From Formicarius rufipectus (lineage: Eukaryota > Chordata > Aves > Passeriformes > Formicariidae), in the NCBI GenBank assembly GCA_013399695.1, contig VXAU01003994.1, positions 798,956 to 862,955 on the forward strand: a DNA stretch of 64,000 bases. The letters are read 5' to 3'. The position numbers were made by a program, and so were the translations under genes. This document shows, in pieces, positions 1 to 13,700 of this stretch (within the stretch, counting starts at the first letter, position 1; each line of letters opens with the position of its first letter). The notes below the pieces were generated by a model, which was given only the letters and a program-made list of their open reading frames with translations, had not been told where the DNA came from and ran no database searches.

Positions 1-3000
1 TTTTAATAAACAGCAACTTATCAGTGTGAGAGGCCAAACATGGCTAGCTAATATACACACAGAGACTCATGTTTGTAGATATGCCCACTCTGTGCATCCA
101 GTCTGACTCTTGCCTTATTTTAGCTATGGTGACCATTTCTCCCCTAGTTTAAGAAATATTGTGTATTTAATTTGTGACATGAGTGAAAGAAATGCTGGAT
201 TGTATCTTTGTGGATCAGCACTCAGCAGTGCATTTGTTAACGAAACCTTATTTTTTATTTAAAAATATTGGCCTCAATCTTTTAAGAAAAAAATGCAGCA
301 CAATGCTACAAACAGTTCTTCCTCTCTGTTGTCTTAAGGTAGTCCTGAATCACAGACCTAGGACAAAAATCAATACAGAATATGGGCTCATGTTAGAGAA
401 TCTGCCCCAAGCCTCTGATTTTGCATTTGTAATCCAGACATGGACAAGACATGTCGGAAAAAAAAAACTTCTTTAGAGTTTTAAAAATGCCAATGTATAA
501 CATCAAATGTTTGCCTGGTGCACTGCATATTGTATTGCAGAGGTTTAGTGATTGCTAGATGCAGGGTAAAGCTCTGAAGCAAGTGCAAAGCTCATTTCCC
601 TCTTAGTTTTCAGAGCAGCTAGATGGGAGCTCTTCCAGAAAACTCCCTGGAAACTTTCATCTAGCCTCAGTGCTCTATAAATAGAGGAGGTCTTCATCCC
701 TGAGGAGGTTTTGCAATGGTGTTCTGCGGGGGAGTAATGCCGAGCAGCGATGGAGGCAGAGGAGGAAGAGTTATGGAGATGTGTGGTGGGACCAGGAAAG
801 GGAACAGGATCTCCTTGAATGTGAAATGAGGTCATAGGACAGCTTGAGAGAAGACTAATTAAGATAGGAGGCTCTTCCCAAAAACGTATGTGCAGGAAGA
901 AATTCCCTTGGATGCTATGCAGAAACTACTGCCAGCAGTGTGGAAAATGCAGCCACAGTGACTGTCAGCTGCAAATGACAAAGAAAGATACCTGCCTCCA
1001 TCCATCAAGAAACGTTCCTGGAGAAGGGATCTTTCAGTCTCTGCAACAAATGGAGATACGGTTTCACTGGGATCAGTGAAAACAGCAATACATGCTGTAA
1101 GAATTACTGTAGTTTACCACATAGAAATTATTTAATTGCTCTGATGGACCATCATGAGTGAGATAATATCTGACAGAGTAATCACAAACATAACTCTGGA
1201 CTAAGTCCCAAGAGCAAAACACTTGGAATTTTATTTCTAAAAGATATGTAAATATAGAAGAAAACCAGCTGACTGTTACAGAAGCCAGAAGAATCTGTCC
1301 TAACGCTCTCCATTTCATTAATGTAGGTCCCTTGATTGTGATGGCGGATTAAAAAGCATTGCCTTCCAAAATTTAGCCACTGTGTATTTTCCGAGATTTA
1401 GCTATAGTTTAAATGTGGGAGGGGAAACTGTTGGGGTCAAGTTTCATGTATTATGTTCAAAGGAAATAACTTTAAAATATGAGATTGAAAAAGGAAAATT
1501 TCACTCTGACTTCTGATAGCTCAGCCTCATGGTAATATCACAATCCTTTTTATTATACATTTGAATGAGGAATGTTCATTACTTATTTGGTTACTTTGGG
1601 GGTAAAAAATCTGAAAATACAAAAAAGAGGCTTAGTTTTGGCTAAGAACAGTAAATTAGAGCCATCAAGGCTCATTTGGGAGACAATTATCTACAGAAGA
1701 ATGAAAAATGAAAGGAAACCATTTTCCCACTAACAGACTGCATATTGAACACACTGGTCGACAGATAAGTTATTATTTGACCTCAAAGACCTTTGATATG
1801 CAATCTTTAAATGTTTTTCTTCCTGCCAGAAATTTCACAGTTGAGAGATTTTTGTTGATATAAAAATAATGTGGAAATCATAATATAGGAACACTGAGCC
1901 ATTGCCCTACATGGTTATTCCTCTGTCTTCCTGAAAGTGCCATCCTGCTACAATTTCTTTAAAGGTGAGGGACTTGTGTCTTCTGTGCCAAAACAATGCT
2001 TACTGCTTTCAGCATGTTAAGGTTTTATGGTAGAGTTTTAAAATCAGACCTTAGACAGGATAGAATACATGATACAATGTGATAATTATAAGGAAGAAAA
2101 ACCCTCACAAAACTAAAACTTAGGACAAGTCATTTGGTCATGCTTGGATTCTAAGTAATTGTGACAAAATGTACAAATGCGAGGGGATTTCAAACAGTGT
2201 CAGGCATTAGCTCCCAGACACTTCCCTTTGCTTTTTTATTCCAGTGAGCAAAACCATCCTTGCATATCCTAGCCTGCTTCAACTGAATGTCTCCTGCAAC
2301 CTCAAAGGCCAGAGTGGAAAGTGTTTTCTTCATGTAAACAAACTTGTTTACACACACAAGAGATCAGTAGTCACTCAAATGTTGATGTAATCCCTCTGAG
2401 CCCCTTCACAGACACCTCAAGGCTGAACTCTTGAAGTGGTGCACACATACCTGAGATGTGCAGTGGTTTTCAGAATATTTTGTTAATATTTTGCTAAATA
2501 TTGAAATACATTGTTCATAAATTGGTCTGGCTGCATGTTGTGTTGATGTGAGAGTGTCTGAGAGGGAAGGGAGAGGCAGAACTTGTTTTCAAGTGGTTTA
2601 TTGACTATTAAAATCTTACAGCCAGATAAAAGCAGCAGCAAATAACCTGATCTATGTGTTACAACAGTGCACAGTCTCACTTTCTCCCTCCTTGCATTGT
2701 GTTTTCTATCTAGGTCACTGTGCAGTGCAAGGCTGTTGGTTTACCAGATAATGTTTCCACACATTGCCCCAGACATGGTGATGACAGGCACGTTTTCAGG
2801 CTGTTTATGCAAATCACTAGTGTCTTGAGCCTCCTCCTGGCACGTATTTTTACCCTCCTCCTTGCTGGTTTGGTGCCTGATATGGCTTGTCCAGCCCTGT
2901 GGATGGCATTTGCTATACTGACATCTAAACAGCTTTGTAGATAAAGCCATCTTGCCCTCAGCCTGTCAAACATAAATTCCATCAGTACCCTGCAACTGCT

Positions 3001-6000
3001 GTGTAATTAAATGTTCTCCTGCTAGACATACTCTGGTTTAATGAGTTTTATGAGTCATTGTGGCAAAGGGAAAGGAGAGTCCCCAAAAACAAGAATGGGC
3101 ACAAACACCCCCTTGATAATTATCTTATTTAGAAAGAATAAGGTTCTAGCTTATACAGAGAAGTCAACACCAGATCTCTTCAGATCCCTTTTCAGAGTAT
3201 CTCACACTGATGCCCAGTAAGGTACCTAGAGAAAGTGATTTTGCAGTTGTGAATTACATAAAACATGGTAGTAACTGTCACTTGCAAGGAAGTGGTTTGT
3301 TTGTGGCATATTGGTTTGAGAGTGCTTGAGAAGGAAGGAAGAGGTGACAATTTGCAAATTCTGTGCTCTCATAAGCTCAACCCCAAACCCATCTGCACCA
3401 CATGACATGTATTACACATATGAGGAGAGCATTGTCAGGGCCTAGTAGTCAAGATCCAAGTGTTTAAAGCAGCACCAAAACAATTTCTTGGGGGCATCAA
3501 AATTGCTGGTGTGAGGAGGCAGCTTAGCAGCATTGCCTTCTTGCCCTGCTAAGGCAGAGGAATTCACTCTGTGCATGGCTGCACCTCCTGCTTTCACACC
3601 TTGTTATTCCAGCAGGCAGGGACTGTGCCCCTGGCAGCATGCGGAGGGCCGGGTGACTCTGCTTGCCCCCGGGTGGACCTACATCCAAGCTTCTCTACGA
3701 CTGCCAGGGCAGGCAAGGTGCAGTCCAGGAGCGCATGGGAATGAAAAGTTCCTCTGACCAAACTCACCCTCTTGGGGTAGCTTGCACTGAACACAACAAC
3801 CAAAGTCAGCTTTTGGATGCATGGGGCAAATCACTAGAGGTGTGTAAATCAATCTTTAAACTCCAGGTCTGTTGGCTGAAGAGATTACCACTTGCCCAGC
3901 ACTCAGGAACACACACTCCCCCCGCCAGCTTTCCTTGACCTATTTACTAGCATTGAACTAAGTACAGGCAGTCCTTGTGTTTCAGCTGCCTGAGCTAGTG
4001 TGGATCACTTCGATTCCAGAGGTCCAAGGGAGCACATACAAGCAGTTTTGCTTACAAACCTGAAAAGGGTAGTGGTGATTAGGAGGAGAATGTTAACAGC
4101 CAGAGTGGGATTAGACAGGGGTACTGACACTTCAAAAACAGCTGGAAGATTACTTGAATCTCCAGCCTGGTTGTGTCCATATGGCTGTGACTGTCCAAGC
4201 AGGGCTTTGAGAAGAGCTGTTTCCTCCCTTCCTCCCACCTTGACACCTCAGGAGCTGCTGCAGCTGCTCCAGCAGCCTGCCTGCTCCTCCTGTGGCTGTC
4301 CTTGTCTCTCCCAGGACTGAGCACTGCCTGCTCATGCAGAGGGCTGGCCAAACTGTTCTGAGCCAGCTCATGTCCAGTGCTTGCAGCAACACACAGACCA
4401 AATGACAGGTCTCTGTGCTGTCCCCCAGATGGGACAAGGATCAGTCTCTGCTGTAACCACCCTGCTTACCTCGTTCTTTCACCTTATGATCTTCATTTAT
4501 CTGGGTCCTGTTGCAAATGCTGAATTAAACTCTTAATACCCCTGAGCAGGGATGGAGGGTTAAATCAGATGAAAGATTAGAATACCTTAGCAAGATATAT
4601 GCTTAACTAAGGGTCCTGAGTCTACAACTAAAATCTGAAATGCCCCCAGGTAGCTGGCTACACCCCTGGTGGTGCCAAGATTTGCTAGGCAGTTGCCTAT
4701 AGTGAGCTGCTGGTCCTTGTTTGTAGATAGATCTGCTGCTCTCTGGGTAGCTTGGCAGCTTCCTGTTCAATACCAGGACACCAGCCTCATTTGGTGGGCA
4801 TCCTAACCCACTGGCAAGAGAAAGTGGTGCATGAAATTCTCTGCAAACCTAATGCACATGTCTGACCTGCAGAAGGCAGTGGCATTCACACACAGCCTGC
4901 TCCTCCAGACACAGACAGCTTCTTGCTTCTCCCATTTTCAGTCCTCCAGGCACTTTTTGAGGTAGCCACCACAGCACATTGGTTTGAGGTGCTGGCAGAA
5001 GAGAGAGGCCTGTGCAAGCAAGAAACATGGTCTGTATACAGGGAACACAGGAGGTCTGGCATGCAGGACCTTCAGTTTGTACATCCCAGGAAAAACAAAA
5101 AAGCCCCAGTAAATAAAGCTGTCTGCTTGTTTTGGCTCAGGTGACTGGAGATTGAAACTAGGTAGTGTGAATTAGCATAATTTCATTTCCATCACTGTCT
5201 TTTATAAGCCATAAAGAACATGCTGTATCTCATTTGACTTAAAATCTTTACAGGCTTCATTTTTGATCTCTTTAAACCTGCTATTTTTAGTCTTGTAGAC
5301 TATTTTTGGATAATATCTACAAGATAGGGTTTTTTATTTAACAAGCCTTACAGCCAAAACTATGCCAGACTCTCCTCTTACACCTTGATTGCTGCAACAT
5401 CCTTTCTCTAGTTGTGAGATACATACACATTTACCTTGTGACTGAATACATATTCACAGGGCTGCTGCAAAAGTTCCTCTCTTCAACTGCTGTTTTGTCA
5501 CCCGTTTCCACTGACCTCATCTTAGTAGGAAAAGTACTCAAGCCAATTTATGCAAGTCTATTTCTATTGTGGCTGATGGTCCTACTCTCTACATGCAGAT
5601 GGACTTCTTTGCACACAGACAGTGGGTGGAGCGACTTCGCTGCACCCCAGGTTGCCACAGGAAGAAGCACACCCCTCGGATCTCAATGCAAATGAGTTGC
5701 AGGCCATTGAATGACTGGCAGTTTGTTTCCAGCACCACCTTTCTTGGTGTCCCGAGGCCCCATTGCTGTCTCATCAAGGATACGCACCACTCCTGTGATG
5801 GGCAGGAAAGTTAGGAGCCCTGGGGAAAGGCAGCTGCAGGGTGCCAGAATAGGCCTGCCACCCCCAGAGGAAATTCCTCCCATCTGCAGCCTGATTGCTG
5901 TGAACAACAAGTTGCCTCAAGAAACAGGTTTTCAAGGGGAGCCTCTAGGACAAAGGACCTGATTTTCATTAATATAATCCATGATGTGCCAATCAGAAGC

Positions 6001-9000
6001 AATCTGCAAATTCATGTACCCCAGAGGCCCTTCTTCCCTGGCAGATCCTACACAAACTCTTTCTCCTTCATCAGCTCTCCTCTCTCTTCTGAGATGTGTG
6101 AGTTATGTCTGGGCTTATTTTCAGGAACAGTATGGTACTGATCTGCAGTTTTTCTGAGGTGTATGCTATACATGTGAAAATACTGTAAAGCTGTTCTCAA
6201 CAAGCACAGATTGAGTTTCCCCTAATTTTAAATCATCAAACACAACTGCTTGGCTTTGCTTTTAAAGCCTTCCAAGACTATCTCCATTCTTTCCATGACA
6301 AAATTCAAGGTGAAAGCCCACCTTCAAGGAGATGCCCCATATAGATTTTATCCCTGCAACTTTTTGCTCTCTATAACACTGCCTTTCACTTTCAGGAGAT
6401 GCACCAGGGAATATCTGCTTCCCCAAAGCTCCTTAGACTGTCTGCAGCCAAACTGGCAATGGCAAGGCTGCTGGAGTCCAACTGTCCCTTGAGTTGCCCA
6501 GGCAATGATACCACAGTGCTACTGCATTTCTAAATGGGGATGACATTAAGTGGTGTTTGTGAACTGCGCAATTTCTCTGCATGCTGCAAACAAAATTAAC
6601 TCAGATCTTAGAAAGGAAAATAGACATATATAGGCTATGAGTTCATTCAGATGTTTATACAGATTGTTTAGGAAATGAGGATCCCAGCCCTGATAAAAAT
6701 AATGAAAATATTCTAGGTTATTTTGGTGAATTCTAGCCTGTTATTGTCACATAGAATTTACCGTGCAGACTGTTCTGGGTCATCTATCTATTTTGTCTTA
6801 AGATAGTAGTTTCTTTCTTCCCCAACCATATCCTAATATTTGTATTTTACAAAATAAAAGAGTTTAGACATTGTAGCTTGTCTATGCTAGAATAGGGTAC
6901 TGTTATAACAATGAAGAAGTAATCATCTGCACCTACTGTGCAGACAGCATAAAGACATTTCATAATCAAACAGCAACTTCAGATAAAAACTAGTGGTGTA
7001 AGCCACCTCGCTATCATCCAAAGCAGAGATTTTGCCAGTACAAATGAGTCTGCTTGCAAAATTTCACAGCTCTTATTGGAATTATACTAGGAAAACTAGT
7101 AGATCCAGACTGCCTACAAAAATATGACTGCAGCAGCCACCACTATCCTGAGCACTTGCTACATCAAAGTCAGTCCAGTTGTAACTCTTGAATTCATTGA
7201 AAGTTATTCCAAGAATGGCTTTGTCCCACTGAACTGGATTCGCTTTCATTACAGGAACATAAATTGTTCTTTTAGTAATATTACATATTTCAGGAAATAT
7301 GTAAAAAGTAAAGTATTTTTAATAGTTGTGGGAGGGATTGTGCAGTGACAATCATTTCTGTCTTGCTGCAGGAATTCTGCCACTTCTGTAAGTATAGACC
7401 CTCCCACAAGCATGCTGTCCTCCTTATGAGGTTTATGAGATTTTTACAGCTCCAGGTGGTCTCTTTTTCCCTCCTAGACAGCACAACTAGGCCTCACAGT
7501 CAACACAACAGCTAACCAGAAGGGTTTTAGCTTGATAAATAAATCTGTGTGAAGGCATTGTGTGGCACGTGTGAATCCAAGTGGGGCTGAAGTGGGAGTG
7601 GGGCAGAAATGCAGCCCAGAGCTGAGGCAGCCATGTGCTGGGCAGGAGTAGCTCACTCCCAGCATGTATGCAGTGGAAGCTTACAGCCATGTAAATCCCT
7701 CTCAGTTACACAACTTTCTAGTCCCATGGTTTGGTTTCCACCAGGGCTCAGGTGCCCTCATGAAGGGCATGCCACGTTACCTGTGAATGGACAGCTTGGG
7801 TCATCCTGGGCACCTGGCCCCACACTCTGCCTGGGCTCTTCTCCTCTGTGAGGTTTATCTGGACTCTCCCATCTGCTCTGCTGTGTTCTGGCTTTTCTAA
7901 GCCTAAAATAAAAGCACCATCTTCCTTTCATCAGGAGAAATGAAGTTGTTTCTGGGTGTTGAGGCAGCAAGACACAGGGAATGCTAATGTGAGTCAAGTT
8001 TGGCTGTCACTATTGGCAAAGCAAGCAACTGGAATGGGAGGGTACAAACTACTGCCTTAGACCCACCTCTGCTATTCCCCCTTCCTGCAATGGTGTTAGA
8101 ACAGTGTACCAAACTCTTAGGACAGCATGCCCAACTTTCCAAGATCTTTTGCCGGATCCCTGTAACAGTTTGGCCATTTTCATGTTCTCTTGAGTGCGAG
8201 CCAGTCCCAGTCCTGGTGTGGCAAAAGTCAGCCTTGACAGTTCAGTTGGGGAGCCAAGAAATGGTTTTGGCTGGGCAGACCCAACCAGGATCCCCAAAGT
8301 GCAACATTTCTTGGGTCCATTCTACCAAGTACCACACATGGGATTGGCATGTTTTGGTACCTTCACTTAACATCAATACCAACCCATTTTACATAGGAAA
8401 GTGCCTATAGTCAGTGACTGGACCTCACCTAAAAGAATGGTAACAAATTAAAAGTCATTTAATTCAGGCCTTCGCACTTGTCAGTCAGAAGTTTTGCTTG
8501 CATCCAAGTTATGCTCAGATACCATAGGTGATATGCCCAACCTATACATTTTCACATGGTTCTAGCTTTGACTGTCATTGCTGTTTCCTCTTAGGTTTGG
8601 GATGCTTTTTAAAGATTCTGCTCCATTGCTAGGGTGTTTGTAGCTCTGGAGGATCAATGGTGCGGAGAGCCTGTTTCACAGTCTGGCTTCTGGCAGGTGT
8701 TTCACATGTGGTCAGCTCAGACCATTACTTTGCACTGAATGTGATTCAGAGTGTGTCCCTCACTGCACTGGGCAGTGCATAGGCATGTGCATCTGGGTAA
8801 AACAGGTGCAAACCACTGCCATTCATATGTGGAAATGATCCTGCTCAGGAACCAGGGACTGGTTCACTTGAGGTGTTTTACCTCCATAAAGAATCATGCC
8901 TTGGGCTTCTTTTCACTCCCTTGCTTGGGTGAGGGCGAGTTTGTTTTAACATGTCAGGTTGAAAACTTCAGTGGTTTAGGAGTTGTTTCACATGCAGCTC

Positions 9001-10530
9001 AGCTGTCACAGCTCAGCAGCATCCACCTCCAGGGAAAGAAGAATGGAAAGTGAAGCAAAGACACCCTACAGCTGTAGGACTCTACCTGTGTGGCTTTGCC
9101 TTTGCCTGCTTTTGTAAAACAGTGCAAGGTTTATGCATTTCAGTATCTGCCCTGCACCCATATTGCTTTTTTTAAAAGCCTGCCAGTTATTCCCCTTCAT
9201 CTGTTGCACTCAACTACTGTTTATCCTAATTTGGTATTTGGAAAAATCCTGTCACACAAATTCCATTAGCAGAAGGTGAAGGTAAACAAGGTATATATAT
9301 GATATATATTCCATGTGGGTAGATTACTTGTTCTTTTCCTATGGAACAGCCACCAATGAACCCCCAAATCTCAGGCTAACTACCAGCTTCAGCTATACCA
9401 GCCATACCCAGCTGTATGCACATAGCTGAGTGATGCCCTCCCAGAGCAGGGTACATTCCAATGACTTGGTTCTTTGGGATTAACTGTCCCTTTCATCAAG
9501 TTGGCTTGGACTACTGTTGCTGTTGATCATGCAGTGCAAGATCTTCCTGAGAAAGACTCTCAGGCTATTGATTACAAAAGATAGCCATTTCGACAACTAT
9601 CACATCATAACTACAAACCCTCAGTGTTGCAGGCAGTTGTTGCCATAGATAGGAACTCTGTTATTGATCACAGCCAGATATGAAAATATGCACCCTTTGC
9701 ACTATACAATGCTGAATATCTAGTGTAGCAAGATGAAAGTTATCATTTATGCCAACTGGGGGAAAGAGCTCAGCCAGAATGTGGGAGGATGTAATTTATC
9801 TAACACCGTCTACCTGCCATTAGCAGCTGAGAGCAACAAGCAGGAGAATTACAACACTTCTGCTTGTGAAACATCATGCCTGAGAAGCAGAAGGGTGTGG
9901 ATTTATCCCCACCTCATTCTAGGTGTTCAAAATGAAGCACTGAAGTCAGGGGCGCAGTCGTCCTGGCCACCTCCTCAGAGAGAGAAGTGGTAAAGATTTT
10001 AGGAGGGATAAATTGTTTTCTGCAGGCACCTCCCTCTCTCAACCACATAAGACCATAGAGATGCTACACTCCTCACCTCTTCACTGGCTGCAGTGAGGGA
10101 ACAGGGTGGCAGAAACACTGCCTGAAGGGAAGATACTGGCAGTTTGGGGCTGTTCTTAAGGAAGGGAAGGGGGAAATTCTAAGTGATTGGCTCAGGGTTT
10201 CTCTCACAGGGTGGACAGTCACAGCCAGCAGCAGTCAGCGTGTACAGCAGATCCTGTTATTTCCTGCCCAGAGCTGTGCTTTGAAGGAAGGTTGTGCTGG
10301 GATAGCCCCCATGGGGTAAGAACCTTCTGTGATGCCAATTCCACAGTACACTGATTTACACTAGGATGAAAATATCTCTCAGAGGTTTTACACTACTGGA
10401 AGGTCAGCCAGACTGGGACATCAGAGTCAACATACAAAGGAGTGGTGTAGCAGTCAATTCTGAATTTATGGCATGGAAAAATTCCTGCCAGAAATGGGCA
10501 GAGGAAAAGATCCAGCCAAATAATGTAAAT
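1..10530. other. Intergenic region upstream of TSNAX, no gene recognised
   Basis: The sequence is AT-leaning with scattered stop codons in all frames. The open frames are short (136 codons at most, at 8,000-8,410 on the plus strand), overlap one another on both strands, and resemble no protein family I know. I see no CpG island, no run of splice-flanked exons and no clear repeat apart from short AT-rich stretches such as the TA-rich patch near 9,291-9,310. In mammals EGLN1 lies upstream of TSNAX on the opposite strand and at a long distance, so a gene-free stretch here is expected. Old decayed repeats that I cannot recognise by eye may be present. Confidence 0.6.
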
Positions 10531-10532
10531 GC

Positions 10533-10850
10533 TGTAAACTGATGTTTAAAATGTCTGTTTTGTCTTGTCTCTGCTGCCCCCCTTCTTCCCAGGAGGCCCC
10601 TCTGTGAGCTGAGGAGCGGGAAGAAGTCCTAAGACTTTGATATATGAAACCCCTTTCCTATCAAATGTGAATTCCACTATCCCTATAGGCTTCTGACCAG
10701 ATAACCCTTTAGTCCCTTATTGGAGCATTCAAGCTCATCTCCGAAGTGTATAAAAACCCCTGGCTTTTTTCAATAAACAGTTCTGGTTCTTTGTTCTTTG
10801 CTCAGCTCCTCCATACCTAGATGGTCTGTGTGTCCTTTTTCTGGGGCTCA
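10533..10850 (+). mobile_element. LTR-like fragment of an endogenous retrovirus
   Basis: A TATA box (TATAAAAA, 10,749-10,756) is followed 15 bases later by a poly(A) signal (AATAAA, 10,772-10,777) and then a T/G-rich stretch, the compact U3-R-U5 order of a retroviral LTR. A possible start is the TG at 10,533. Just after the U5-like part, at about 10,831, a TGGGGCTC string resembles a decayed tRNA-Pro-type primer-binding site. No gag, pol or env reading frame follows, so this is a solo or truncated copy. The exact ends are uncertain and I see no clear target-site duplication. A cellular promoter with a nearby poly(A) signal is a less likely alternative. Confidence 0.45.
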
Positions 10851-10859
10851 TGGGCCTCA

Positions 10860-12950
10860 TGGCAAGGGGGGTAGGGCAGAGAACACTCTAACCTACTAAA
10901 ACATGGACTAAAAATCCTCTAAGTCTAAGAGACTAATTCATGCTGAAGCAGACCCACTCCAACAGACTCAGCATATAACGAGGCTCTGAAATCAATCCAC
11001 AACGGATTGAGAGTGGGTAAAATACCAACTTTTCTCTGTATGTGCTGGAGCTCTGCTCTGAAGATAGATTCTGAACTATTTACAGGCACAATTGTGTGTC
11101 CCTTTTGCATAGAAACAGGTTTACCTCCAAATGCTATCACCATTAGAATAAGTATTGGACAGTTTTGAGGAGCCTCAGGCTCAGACCAGGATTGCACTCT
11201 GCTAACACAGAATGTAAAACTCAGCCTTGTCCCGTATCTCCTGCCTTCCACAAGCTTGTTCACAGTGTGTTCCCTATTAATGCTTTCTGTGAAAACTGGC
11301 CAGATCCCCTTCCCAGAACCCAGAGGTCTCCTGGGTGCCAGCAGAGCTTACATTCACATGAGCTGCACCAATGCAAAAGTTCAGTGCACCTCCTTTATGC
11401 CAACATGTGCAAAGGAAAATTCACCTTTAACTTTCCCTTTCCTGGGATGCAGGGGACACCTTGCAGGTACCCATTCCTTCCTTTCAGACCACAGAGGGCC
11501 ACTGCCAGGAAGAAGAGAGAGCAGAGAGGATGACTTCAAGAAATATTTGGAAAAGTTTCAGTTATTGCAAGGTCATTACAATACTTAAGAAAAAAATGTG
11601 GGTGGTTCAGTAAACCTGGCATGTCCACCAGTGACAAAAAGGACATTTTCCTGGTGGTCCGCCTCAAGCCTGGAAAGGCAGGTGCAGCTGCACGTCAGAG
11701 CAGTGGAGGGGAAAGTGTGCATCACTATAAACACGTGGAAAGCCAGACCCCAAGAGATCATCAATGGCTTTGGAGATCTGAGGTGCTCCAGATGTGTTGG
11801 CACAATTGACAGAGCTTATAGTCCAGTTGGCTGACCCACACTCTCCTCTGCCCCTTTTTCCAAGATGGAGTCTTTGCAGTTCAAGAATAGAAAAGAGCAC
11901 ATCTGTTGTTCTTTAGCACCTGACTGTCAACATACTCTTTTTAACATAGCCAGCTCCAGAAAAGATAATGTTAAACCTTTCAAGATACACGTCTTTCCCC
12001 CAGTGAGAAAGGTGGCAGGCTCTATGGATGTGGACTTGTAACATGGATAACCAATAGTGGCTTCGTGCTTCCCCTTCCCCCTCCTCTCTCCAAGAGCCTG
12101 TGTGTACCTTGTTCACAACTGCACTGGCATGTATGTTTTGGACTGCACTAGTGCCTGCTCACATAGGTCACCACAGAGACTTGTGCTGCCACAGCCAAGG
12201 GCACAGCATGCTACAGTACTGGGGCAGGGGCAGAAATGCTGCACAGGGGCTCAGAAACATGCCTGCCAAAGAGCCTGCTTGTTTCCTGTTGCCTTGGTGG
12301 AGGAAGCACCTGGGCTGGAGAAATGAGCTGTTTAACTGCTGCCTAAGATCAAAATGAAGAACACCTCTGCAAAACTGGCAGCTGGAGAAATAGAAGAAGA
12401 TTTTGTATTTTGCCCCACTGTGAGAAAAAGGAGCAACCTTCCTTGAGGGCTGGGAGACAGAGGTTCAAAGATTTGCCTCCCAGTTTGTGCAACTGGTGAG
12501 ACACCGGCTTGTGTAAGACCAGAGTTCAGGAACACCTTCCTGGGACACCACCAGAAGCTGCTGAGGACAGGAGCAGGGTCAGAGATGGGAAGTGATCCCT
12601 GTGCTGGGTTGCTGCAGGCAGCCATATGCTAGAGGTTCTTAGGAAACTAAATAGATCTTATACCAAAAAGCAGCAATATTTGCTGCTGTCTTCCTCTGTG
12701 GAAAGCCTTTTTGGTCATGCCTCTGGTAACTAGCAACTTTCCTGTAATTTCAGTACTTGGTCTGTTAATGGCCACTTTGCAGTCAAATATTTTTGAGTCA
12801 GATTGTCTTTCAAGTTTGTCTTTTTCTGTCCTGTTCCCCCACAGTGTTTACAGTGAGAAATCGTAAGCTTTCTCATCCTTTGCTTTGCTTAAATTCTTCC
12901 AATGTCTTACAGGACAGGCTGTTTATTTCCTGTAATTTTCCTGGACATGC
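10860..12950. other. Intergenic, nothing recognised
   Basis: Several overlapping open frames of 60-122 codons occur on both strands (for example 11,165-11,533 plus and 10,925-11,263 minus), but none matches a family I know and none has convincing splice or promoter context. The stretch next to the LTR-like fragment does not read as retroviral gag. Confidence 0.5.
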
Positions 12951-12959
12951 CTTCACAGC

Positions 12960-13700
12960 ACCTGTTCCAGTTTGAGTGCTTTCTGAAAATAGATCTAACT
13001 GGAATTGTATACAATATTCCAGATGAAGTTTCTCCAGTGCCTTTTCACAATGCTATTAGCATCATTTCGACCTCTTTTCTGCTTTTTACTACACCATTTG
13101 ACTCTATTTGTATAATTTCACCTCAGAAGGATCTCTGCCTGTGGTATCTGCAACTTTTTGTGTACCAGCAACACCCTCCAGCTCTGCATTGTTGACAGAT
13201 TTCATCATGTTTCACAACACTCCTGCTTATGGGATTTTTTTAATATCTAAACTCTCAGTAAAAATATTGAAAGTCCTAAGATTGGTCTGTGTGGAACACC
13301 CTCATCCCAGCACAGCACCTTTACAATGTAATTTATCTTCCCTTAAGGCATTTCCTCACTGCTTTACAGTTCGCCTACTAATCTCCATTTTCTCCAGTTT
13401 GCCTTTTAATCACCTAAGTTGTGGCTTAGGTGACTAAGTTGTGACTGAATCAAATGCTTTACTGAAGTCCAGTAAGTGAGACCTACCATGTTTCCTCTGT
13501 CAAAGAAATTGAGTTAATCACATCTAAGATAATTGCTTAGTTTGGCATGATGTAGTTTTGAAAGACCCATCTTGCATCTTACCCTGTTTCCCAGCTACTC
13601 AATACATAGTTTTTCATTCCTCTAACTCTTTTTCTAAAGCTCTTGATATGCAGTTGGCAGATAATCTAGCGAGGACATGTTCCATACACTTTCTCATAAA
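12960..13700 (-). mobile_element. Old CR1-type LINE fragment (reverse-transcriptase region), antisense
   Basis: Read on the minus strand, the sequence around 13,450-13,475 translates as LDFSKAFDSV, the conserved palm motif of CR1/L2/L3 reverse transcriptases. The flanking plus-strand text follows the order I know from old amniote CR1 copies: a segment for the region after the catalytic motif near 13,000-13,060, then the KAFD segment, then the upstream segment near 13,500-13,660. The frame is broken by many stops and indels, so the copy is dead and ancient. It is far more diverged than the CR1 copies near TSNAX. The boundaries are approximate. Confidence 0.7.

Noticed and set aside
5683..5962. 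Overlapping frames on both strands around 5.7-5.96 kb, considered as a retrocopy or exon
   Set aside because: I could not link either translation to a known protein, and there are no matching splice sites or poly(A) tail.
8000..8410. 136-codon plus-strand frame in the upstream intergenic region
   Set aside because: No recognised domain, promoter or splice context; a frame also exists on the opposite strand.
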